Positions 8,982 to 17,356 of a stretch of 31,330 bases of DNA are shown here, in pieces. Position numbers and translations under genes: made by a program. This DNA is from Seminavis robusta (Eukaryota > Bacillariophyta > Bacillariophyceae > Naviculales > Naviculaceae): the NCBI GenBank assembly GCA_903772945.1, contig CAICTM010001339.1:1-31330 (forward strand). Direction: 5' to 3'. A model generated the notes under the pieces. It saw only the letters and a program-made list of their open reading frames with translations. It made no database searches and was not told where the DNA came from. Within the stretch, counting starts at the first letter, position 1. Every line of letters starts with the position of its first letter.

Positions 8982-9648
8982 AACGAAGTAAGTTTACTCA
9001 CAAACTTCTGTTGGTCTGATCGCGTGGTTGTAAGTTTCTCCAGGAATGGCAAATGATCTGGTGATTGCCTCCAGGGAGATCCTCAACAATCTATTCTTGT
9101 CATTTTGCTGTAAACCAGGTTGCGGAGTCGACAAGCAATGGGATGGCTGTTGAGATGAAGATGCTTGAATTTTAGATCAATCCACTGGAATAAATGGCTG
9201 CATGTTCAGTTTGATGCATGAGAACTAGCTGTTTCTTCAATTTTTGGCTGTCGCATCCAGGTTGCTGAAGTGTACCATACGAAAAAAGTTGGGTTTGTAT
9301 CATGTTGCCGACAAACTACAGACAGACACTAACAGAATAGCTGTAGGACATACTGGGTGTATATTATATTATTGACTAGCTAGCCGTGGCCGCAGGCAAT
9401 GTGAACTGCAACCGCGGCTAGCCAATGCTATTGGAAGGTGCCTGGCGGGGTACCTCCCCAAATGCTGTAGAAGTTGCTTCAAAAAGGGTCAACATTTTAT
9501 GCCACAGCCACCAGACTGCAGTTGCAAAACACGACCCGACATCAAAGGATCTCCATACATTAGACCCTATGAGAAATGGTGAGGGGTAGGCGATCAAAGC
9601 AAGAAGAAGGTGTCCGCTTTGAACTAGCTACAACCGAAACAAATTATC
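8982..9648. other. Non-coding stretch, start of the gene-poor island
   Basis: No supported gene. It contains a CTAGCTAGC motif near 9377 and A/T-rich segments downstream of the membrane-protein gene. Confidence 0.4.
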
Positions 9649-9831
9649 ATGACTTTGCTTCGCTCTCCTCTAGCTAGGCTGGGAAGATTTGGTTACGCAA
9701 CCGCACTGGTTTCGAGGCCGAAATCCGCCGCAGAGGAAGATGGGCCGCTGTCTCCCACGAGGAGCAACATGTACTTGGCTGGAAACACATCAAAAGGGGC
9801 TACAGCATTGGGATGGAAGCCCATCACGTAA
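9649..9831 (+). CDS. Possible small protein with mitochondrial-type N-terminus
   Basis: A 60-residue frame with an ATG start. The first 24 residues (MTLLRSPLARLGRFGYATAL...) contain four Arg and no acidic residue, alternating with hydrophobics, as in mitochondrial presequences. The remainder is Ser/Thr/Gly-rich and ends GWKPIT. I do not recognise a family. The frame lies alone in a gene-poor region with CTAGCTAGG inside it (9671-9679), a motif otherwise found only outside genes here, which argues against it being real. Treat as a weak candidate. Confidence 0.25.
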   Translation: MTLLRSPLARLGRFGYATALVSRPKSAAEEDGPLSPTRSNMYLAGNTSKGATALGWKPIT

Positions 9832-12810
9832 ATGCACTCAAACAAGGCCAGCTAGCTAGAACAATAGTTCACCAGTAACGGTAGCAGTGGAACTGATGAT
9901 TCATTCAAAGGGAACAAAATGCATTGGCACCATCTGACGGCCAAAAGAGCCGAAAGGAATATCACACTCCGCCACTGCAGAGGAAGAGTTCATTGAATCG
10001 ACAGTGCCAGCCGGGCCAGAAGGGGACTGAAGGACGGAGAGGAATCGCATCGAATCGAATCACACTGTAACACTACAGGTGCAGTGGATCCATCGATCTC
10101 CGAGCCAAGAGCCGGAGCACGTACTAGCTAGTACCTTGCAACGGTGGATTTGCTGCCTTGCACCTTGCCTCATGAAAGAAAATCCTGGATCAAGGGCACA
10201 TCTATCGTGTCTGGCCTCCGCTCCAACTACATGTAGCTACAGTTTAAAGGGCCTCGACGCAGCAGGAGTAAGTCTCTGCTTGCCTTCACTGCGGCCTCAG
10301 ACGAGCGCTCCCTCCGTACCGGTACCGGTAGTGAGACGACAAACAAGAAACCATTGCAACCTAGCTAGTAGCTAGGTACACACGTGCGTGATTGCATAAA
10401 CTGGTTGCCACTGCAGATGGTGTGAGAGCTGGCTGGGAAGCAGGGAGTGGTTGCTGATCCTCCGATCAAGAGCTGGTAGTTGCCGCCTCTCCGAGCTGGC
10501 CACAACCGCACTGGTTCAATAGGGATGAGGCCTGTCAGTTTGCGCTCAGTTTGCAGCTCGCCACCGTGCTGTCCTCGCTTCTCAAGAGACATATGGGCTG
10601 ATACGGAAGCCATGGCTAGCTAGCCTGAGTTGAGGTTGCATCCAGTCGCAGTCGAGTCGATTCCTTGAAATGTTCGAGGCGTCGCCAGGACGGTTGCCGT
10701 TCGAGCAAAATCGTGTCGTTGAAGATCCCACTCGATCTCCCGCCTGACTGGGTTGCATGGGCTCTGAAGCTGCTCTGATCCTCTATGGCAAGAAGTCTAG
10801 GTCTGGACTAGTCTAGTTACCAGGTACAGCACTTTGGTACTGTAGTAGCTAGCACGTACGGTAGCTTGATGACATCGTTCAGCGGCATCTCTTACAACTG
10901 AGAGTCGATGGATTACATACGTACATGTAAACCAATCGATGAGGCCCAAAAAGGGATTTGTGATTAAATTTTGAACATTATTTGAACCTTTGTTTATTGC
11001 TTCATCGATTGACGGCCACTTGTCTTTCGACCGGAAGGTCTCGTGCCCTTTTCACTGATACCACACTCTAATGCCATCGTCGTTGCCGTTGCATTGTACC
11101 GCAGCTTACAGGTCGCCTCTTTCCTTTTTCAAGTAAGTAATTCCACCCTTCTAACGATCGAGAGAAACTTATCAATCCACTTTAAAACGAATGCTGCTGA
11201 GCAGGGGATTGACCTTGCTTTCCAACATCTACTGGCACTTTAGCCTGTCTTGACTTGCAATTGACCCAAGAGCGAGCGCTTGGAAGAGCTACCGCTACCA
11301 AGAAGGTACCAAGAAGGATCGTCGCGCAATGACATGACGCTTAGCCACAAGACTGCCAACTCCCGCAGAAAAACAGGTCGTTCCAAACCGGGGTTTCAGG
11401 TTTCAGGGCTCTGAGCATTAAAGGGTGGGGTCATTGTCAACTCAGCCAGTACAGGATGACTTTATTTACCGTTGACAGGTGTGAAATGTGAGCATTTTGA
11501 CGGTTATTTTTCTGTTTTCGGAAATTGGAATCCGGAAGTGGTCATTTCGCGAATCGTGCTTGATTTGCCGCGAAACAGCAGAGCACCAAAGAATAACAAA
11601 GAACAAAGAAAAGATCAATTTTACCACCATGGCAACAGTGTTGGCCAAATGGTCTCTAGCTCTACTATTACATTGTTCTAGCTGAGTCTGTCAGAGAACT
11701 AGCTCCCCAACACACTCACAGAGCCACACCATGAAGGGACTCAGCTATCTCCAAGGTTTCCTATGGAGCATCTAGGAAAAGTCAGGCTTGGATTCCATTT
11801 TGTTGTCATTCTGCCATGCATTTCTCCATGGGAAAGGTGCTCCAGCCCTCACTCTCAGCACCCAACCTGCACTGTAGAGTCTGGTAGAGGAGTTGGTGGC
11901 TCTGCATGAAGACTGGAGCACCCATCCCAAAGGTTCAAAGGAGAATTGTTGGCTTGATGGCCACAAAACGGAGAAGATTTCCTGTTTGTTTGTTGTCGGT
12001 CAACCAGTCAATAGAGTAGATGCCGCTTGTTCCTTTTGTAGTAGCACTAGAAGGAGCCTTCCTTGTCGTCCGTCTGCCGGAAGAGCCGTCGTCGATCCGT
12101 GGAAAAGTCGTTGTCGACCGAAAGAAGGAAGAAGCAACCGTGCAGAATCGAATCGAACCGAATCATTGAATCGAGCCGTCGAACGGAAGAGACTTGTCGC
12201 CAGTGCCATTGTAGAGGCGTCTCTTGTTGTACTAGAAGTAGTCACCTGTTGTTGCAATAGCGGTAGAGGCGTCATGGTCGCTCCGATCGATCGCTCCGTG
12301 GAACAAGAAACAAGTCATCGGCTGAATCGACCCGTCGAACGGCTGCCGCTGCCGCTGCTTCCAGCTGGGCCAAAGAAAAGGAGCATGTCATGGTGGTGAG
12401 TAGTAGCCTGTGTTAAGAGGAGTAGCCGCTGTAAAGAAGAGGAGGAAGCATCATCTTGATAGAATAAAGATAGAGGTATCGATCGAATAATGAAAGAAGA
12501 GGTGTATGTACCGGTACCTGGTAGGAGTGGCTTGGATTACGTCTCAATGAGACGACGCACCTTTTGGTTACCCCCTCAGTTGCACTCTGAAATCGATTTG
12601 CCGGCGTTTACTGTGGAAAATAGAGTAGCCGCACTTCAGTTGCAGAATCAACGGTCATGTGTATCGTTAAGTAAAAAGTTCCCTTTCGAAAGATTTAGAT
12701 TGATTCGTGGATAAAAAGATTTTGCTAAGGTTAAGGTTAAACTAATCCAATCGCATGCGCACCTCTCCACTACTACGTACTCGTACAGTCGTACAGGTCC
12801 AGCCAAGTCC
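9832..12810. other. Gene-poor island, left part
   Basis: About 3 kb with no convincing gene. Open frames are short and lack recognisable domains. Features seen: scattered CTAGCTAG motifs (for example near 9849, 10361, 10614-10624, 10848), the overlapping palindrome CCGGTACCGG near 10318-10328, and ATCGAATCGAA-type simple sequence at 10042-10062 and 12148-12175. A related segment containing CCGTCGAACGG appears twice (about 12175 and 12331) and again in altered form near 13322, hinting at more old duplication. An open frame at 11893-12399 has odd Arg/Ser-rich composition and is probably a by-product. Confidence 0.4.
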
Positions 12811-13231
12811 ATTGTTGAAGGTGCAGCACTGACTTCTCTCCCTCATTGAATTCGTATGGTAAACAGGAGGTAAATCCAAGCTTGGCCGACAACAATGCAT
12901 GGTGAGTGCTTTATCCAATCGGCCGATCAATCGAATGGATCGCAATGAGGTAAGCCTATTATCAAGAGTGTTAATTGAAGGTACAGCGCTGACTTCTCTC
13001 CCTCATTCAATTCCTATGGTAAACAGGAGAGAATTCCGAGCTCGGCCGTCAACAGGTGAGTTGGTTTTAGTTATTCGAATCGATCGATCGCACCTCTATT
13101 ATTATCCAAGCCGTCCTTCTCCGGTGTAGATTCGAAAACCATCCCTCATTGAATCCTATGGACCGTGGGATGGCAGTCAGTTCTCGGCCCATGACGGCCA
13201 AGTTGGTGCAATTTGAAAAACAATGGTAAGC
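12811..13231. repeat. Degenerate tandem repeat, about 160 bp, three copies
   Basis: Two clear copies begin near 12811 and 12971 and share 'TGCAGCACTGACTTCTCTCC' / 'TACAGCGCTGACTTCTCTCC', then 'CCTCATTgAATTCgTATGG' and 'GGTAAACAGGAG'. A more diverged third copy keeps 'CCCTCATTGAATCCTATGG' at about 13143. Each copy is followed by a consensus-like 5' splice site (GTGAGT 12902, GTGAGT 13056, GTAAGC 13226). Confidence 0.7.
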
Positions 13232-13454
13232 CTCCGGTCGTCTGCAGTTGAGCACAGAAAACAAAACTTATATCTATTTGTTGTTTTCTTCTGCTGTCTG
13301 CTGACGCCGAGGAAATCCATTGTCGAACGACGATTGATCGCTCCGAATAACACGAGGAAGAAGAGGCTACCGCTACGGAGGTATGTGTACGGGGAACTGT
13401 TACTCCAGCCCTACCAACAGCATGAACGACGTCTTCGAGTCATTAATGGCAACG

Positions 13455-13780
13455 TCAACCGAGGAGGCTACACGACACGCACAAAGCACAGAGGAGAGTG
13501 GATCCTACTCTGGTTCATCCCTCCAGTGTTATTTCCTTGTATTGGTGGTGATTCCTGTGTCGGCTACCCATTTTCTGTATGCTAAAGTCCTCGGGCGACG
13601 ACTTGCTTCTTTCGTAAGATATAGATCATCGAGTCGTCGATCTTGAAAGGAACAGGAGCAGGCAGCTACTCGACAACACACAAAGAGAGTGGATCCTCCT
13701 ACCGATTCATCCCTTCTTTTATTTCCTACTGTTTTGTGGTGATTTCTGTGTCGGTACCCTTTTCCTGTATGCCAAATCAA
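13455..13780. repeat. Direct duplication, two copies about 191 bp apart
   Basis: Copy 1 (about 13455-13590) and copy 2 (about 13647-13780) share 'GAGAGTGGATCCT', 'GGTTCATCCCT/GATTCATCCCT', 'TTATTTCCT', 'TGGTGATTcCTGTGTCGG' and 'TTTTCTGTATGCTAAA/TTTTCCTGTATGCCAAA'. The GGATCC sites at 13500 and 13691 give the 191-bp period. No coding role seen. Confidence 0.7.
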
Positions 13781-13816
13781 GTACTGTTGCCACTAGCTAG
13801 CATACGGCAGCTGGTA

Positions 13817-14851
13817 CAATGGCTGGATTGACATATTCGTTGTGCTGTATTCGTCATAGGGATCCAATGCGAGGTAGAACGAGTGAGCGAGCAAAGTCGA
13901 ACCTGCGTGTGTTCGGTACTGTTCCACTTCACGATCGATGAACTCTACGGTAACTGGCTACAGGCTGGATTGAGATATTCGGTTGTGCATGTATTCGTCA
14001 CAAGGATCCAATGCGAGTCACGGTAACGTACGAGCAAAGCGAACTTTCGGTACTGTTGCCACTGTCGTCGATGTAGCTATACGCAGCCGCTACAATGGCT
14101 GGATTCATAATGTTCGGTTGTGCATGTATTCTCATAGGATCCAATGCAAGGTACGGTAACGGAGTGTAGCCAGTAAAGCGGGACCTGTGTGTTCGGTACT
14201 GTTGCCACTGTCACGGATGTTTGTAACTCTACGGTAACTGGCTACAATGGCTGGATGAAAATATTCGGTTGTGCATGTATTTCATAAGGATCCAATGCGA
14301 GGAACCGGTAGCGAGCAAAGCCGAACTTCGGTACGTTGCCACTGTCGTCGATGCTAACGCAGCCGGTACAATGCTGGATTCAATATTGGTTGTGCATGTA
14401 TTTGATAAGGATCCAATGCAAGTACCGGCAACGGATGTACCAGCAAAGGGAACTGAGTGTGTTCGTATGTTGACACTGTCGCCGATGTAACTGTACGGTA
14501 ACTGGCTACAATGGCTGATTAACAATATTCCGTTTTGTGCATGTATTCGTCATAAGGATCCAATGCGAGGTAACGATGAGCGAGCAAAGTCGAACTGAGT
14601 GTGTTCGTACGTTGCCACTGTCACGATCGATGAACTCTACGGTAGCTGGCTACGATGGCTGGATTACAATGTTCGGTTGTGCATTATTCTCATAAGGATC
14701 CAAAGCAAGGTTACCGGAACGGGTGTAGCAGTAAAGCGAACCTGTGTGTGTTCGGTACTGTCACGATCGTGTAACTCTACGGTAATGGCACAATGGCTGG
14801 ATTAATATTCGGTTGTGCATGTTTCTCATAAGGATCAGTAGCGACCAAACT
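13817..14851. repeat. Satellite-like tandem array, about 137-bp unit, 7.5 copies
   Basis: Each unit starts 'AATGGCTGGATT', then 'ATATTCGGTTGTGCATGTAT', 'CATAAGGATCCAATGC', a variable middle, 'AAGCGAAC', 'GTGTTCGGTACTGTTGCCAC' and 'AACTCTACGGTAACTGGCTAC'. GGATC occurs at 13860, 14004, 14137, 14288, 14409, 14556, 14696 and 14832, a period of 121-151 bp. The eighth unit is cut off. Three sub-types can be told apart by the middle segment and are arranged in an order (see findings). Most differences between units are small gaps. Confidence 0.9.
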
Positions 14852-15567
14852 GAGGAAACAGGAGACGAACGCTGAAAAAAGCCGAATCGATTGATCGGAG
14901 TGATGTCAGTTGAGTTAGGGTTGAGGCTAATACGAGTCCTCTAAGTCTTTTCAAGAGGTTCCGGTTCGCATCGAGTTAGCGGGCTTGCGTTTGTCGCGAT
15001 AGTTTGATTCAGCCTGTAGAGTGGCACCAAGCACTTCGTGCTTGCAAAGTTGCCTGGTTATCACGTTATTACCACCTAGCTAGCTAGCTAGTAGACATGT
15101 AGCAAGTTACACGTAGAGGTACATATGCATCCACCGTAACCGGTACCACCATGCGTGTACAAGACTTAGTCTCTTCATCGGGTTGCTAAGCATAACCAGC
15201 AAATTAGGGCACACTTCGATTAGATTACATGTACGAGTAGCCAAGAGTTACAAGCCACAATGTAAGAACGTGTCAATCTCAACTTTCTTTCTCACAATCG
15301 ATAAGGATGCTACCTACCGGATCCCATGTAGCTTCTACGGGCGCAAAGCATTTACACATCCAATAATGCTTATAGAGTTAAACGGCTACTTTTTGCTTAA
15401 ATCCAACCGACGCCATGGAATCCTGAACCCTAACCAGGGCTACCTCCGCCACCGAGAAGCTAGCCATCTCATTCAATCTGTTCGATCTGTTCGATCAACC
15501 GACAATGGCGCTCTTGTCGTGTCATGACGGCTCATACAGTCCGCTCAACAAGTGATTCCTTGGATGA
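14852..15567. other. Non-coding region after the satellite array
   Basis: About 715 bp. It contains a perfect CTAGCTAGCTAGCTAG at 15076-15091 and an overlapping CCGGTACC near 15139. No gene supported; the open frames present show no coding character. Confidence 0.4.
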
Positions 15568-16065
15568 CTACTTGCGTTTGGGGGTAGAGTGCATGTTATG
15601 GAAGCTGGACACGATGTTAACTTGCTGCGAGTGGAGATTGGGGTCCATTTCAAATGAGTCTTCCGAATTCTCAGAATCGTCGTCAGGCACTCCTTCAAAG
15701 AAAAACTTCTTTGCACCAAGAATACGAAGAGTGACAGTGAATCCCTCGCTGTTGACAAGAACAATACAGTCAGTGGTGGCACAAGCAACACGCTCAGCAG
15801 CGTTAAGACTTCGCAAGTTGTCGACAAAAGCGACAAACACATCATCCGGCCAATGGACGTATCCTCCGAGAGAAGCGACAATCAAGACATCCTTGTTGAG
15901 AGAGTAGCGTTCGAGGGCATCCCTGACTGCCTTGCGGAGCAAGTCCTTAGACTTCTTAGAGATCGGTGTGATTTTCTTCAAGTAGACAGACTCGATGGAA
16001 CTACCGGCGGCTTCATCATAAACGGCGACATGGCATTCTTTGGTAGAGTAAGAGGGCTTGCTCAT
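15568..16065 (-). CDS. Orphan protein, 165 residues
   Basis: A complete frame with an ATG at 16065. I recognise no family. The N-terminal half alternates charged helix-like stretches ('KKSKDLLRKAVRDALERYSLNK') with short strands ('DVLIVASLGGYVHW', 'DCIVLVNSEGFTVTLRIL'), suggesting a compact alpha/beta domain. This is followed by an acidic linker ('DDDSENSEDSFEMD') and a polar, basic tail. It is head to head with another orphan gene (16285, +) with a gap of about 220 bp, and lies about 1.3 kb from the transposase-like gene. No signal peptide or membrane segment. Coding status is supported by length and the structured composition; function unknown. Confidence 0.55.
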   Translation of the reverse strand: MSKPSYSTKECHVAVYDEAAGSSIESVYLKKITPISKKSKDLLRKAVRDALERYSLNKDVLIVASLGGYVHWPDDVFVAFVDNLRSLNAAERVACATTDCIVLVNSEGFTVTLRILGAKKFFFEGVPDDDSENSEDSFEMDPNLHSQQVNIVSSFHNMHSTPKRK

Positions 16066-16284
16066 GATGGATGGTTTGATTCAGAGTGACTCTGAGGCCT
16101 GATCGACTTGTGAGACTCTATCTTTACTGTCAATGCTATCAGCTGCAGAGCCTCCGACAAAATTTCCTTTCTCTTGAAAGCCGTGGTTTGAATTTGAATC
16201 GAGTGCGCGGCAAATTTGAACCGCCAGGAATCCAATCAACTCGAGTCGACTGCTCGCACAAATTTGACCATCATATCATCGACC
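16066..16284. promoter_or_regulatory. Divergent promoter region between two orphan genes
   Basis: 219 bp between opposite-facing ATGs. It is A/T-rich near the right gene. No specific element recognised. Confidence 0.4.
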
Positions 16285-16848
16285 ATGGTTTCTTGGAGAG
16301 TCGTCGCATCCCTTGAGGAACATGGTGGGGAGACCGCTGCCTCCGTTGCAACGTTGGTTGCGCAGGTCAACCACGGCACTGATGCCCATTCTATCGATGG
16401 ACCGATTACGTTGCAGCAATTCGGAGACTCTCCGCTCTTTCGTGTTGTCATTCATAGAGTCAATTCCAATCGCAATGCCGCTTCATTTGTTCTCCCTCCG
16501 GATGCATCCTGGACTGTCACTCAAGTGAAAAAGATCAAGACGAGGAAGTCTGGCCGCAAAGCCATCCGATTTGAATTCAATCTTCAAGCAGACGGTCCCG
16601 AGGGCTTTGATAGCCTTGTGATTACGTTGCCATGGGATGGTGCCTCGGGATCAGCAATGACGTTCCATCAGGCATCTGTCTACGCCTCACAAGTTGTCAT
16701 TGATTGGATTGCCGAAGAGGCAGCTGGCAGGTCGGTTGAGTGTTCCTTTGAGCGCTCTTTTGAGCGCTTGATGGAAGGATCTTTTGTGGGCAAGCTGGAA
16801 GGATATGATGGCTTTGTTAGTGATGATTCAAGCATTGTCACTCCTTAG
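16285..16848 (+). CDS. Orphan protein, 187 residues
   Basis: The first ATG is at 16285 in the context GACCATGG; upstream codons are open but without ATG. The N-terminal 130 residues alternate strand-like segments ('SPLFRVVIHRV', 'KAIRFEFNLQADG', 'FDSLVITLPWDG') and suggest a beta-rich fold, followed by a helix ('ASVYASQVVIDWIAEEAA'). The tail carries an imperfect short repeat: ECSFERSFERLMEGSFVGKLEG. I do not recognise a family. It is divergent from the 165-residue orphan gene. Conserved-looking secondary structure and good codon continuity support a real gene, but nothing identifies a role. Confidence 0.55.
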   Translation: MVSWRVVASLEEHGGETAASVATLVAQVNHGTDAHSIDGPITLQQFGDSPLFRVVIHRVNSNRNAASFVLPPDASWTVTQVKKIKTRKSGRKAIRFEFNLQADGPEGFDSLVITLPWDGASGSAMTFHQASVYASQVVIDWIAEEAAGRSVECSFERSFERLMEGSFVGKLEGYDGFVSDDSSIVTP

Positions 16849-17356
16849 TCGGTTCCAGCAGCCAAGCAGAGCAGAGTGGTACAGTCGTACCGGAAAAGCA
16901 AATGAACCAAACAGAGAGGTTGATACGATGTAGAATTGTTCCTTTATTCTAGTCGTCGTATCATGTTACTTTGATTCTCTAGCTAGATAGCACGGGCCGA
17001 TAGGCGTATTGTTGTATTGGGTATCTTTCGAATCCGGCCTCGTCCATGTACACCGTAGTCCTTGTCGCCGTCATTGACAGCAATAGATAGTCGCAATACC
17101 GGTGGTATCCAGCTTGTTGCTTGTAGCCGCACCAAGTCTTGAGTCAGGACTGCTAGGAGAATATACAGTGGTAATCTATACCTTAGAAGACCACACGGAT
17201 CATAATGATACATAAGCTGTGTTATACTGTACTCATGACTCATATTTCGAATCGCGGTTCAATTCGAAAGTTTGGTGAAGAAAGCCAAAATTCGTCGCGA
17301 ACGAAGAAACAAACCAAGATGACATGTCCTTATCGAGGAACGCTCCTATTATTACA
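16849..17356. other. Intergenic region between convergent genes
   Basis: About 510 bp lying downstream of both the orphan gene (+) and the transposase-like gene (-). It contains CTAGCTAGATAG at 16979 and no supported gene. I looked for a terminal inverted repeat matching the region right of 20576 and found none by eye. Confidence 0.4.

Noticed and set aside
11893..12399. 168-residue open frame in the gene-poor island
   Set aside because: Arg/Ser/Val-rich with no domain, no ATG-supported conserved start, and it overlaps repeated and simple sequence; probably chance.
12490..12714. 74-residue open frame with ATG start
   Set aside because: No domain, no neighbouring coding signal and it adjoins a degenerate repeat region.
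12811..14851. CRISPR array
   Set aside because: Units are 121-191 bp, without short conserved repeats separated by unique spacers, and the genome is eukaryotic.
17000..17280. TTCGAATCC and GGTTCAATTCGAA tRNA T-loop-like motifs
   Set aside because: No matching acceptor stem, D arm or anticodon arm could be folded around them.
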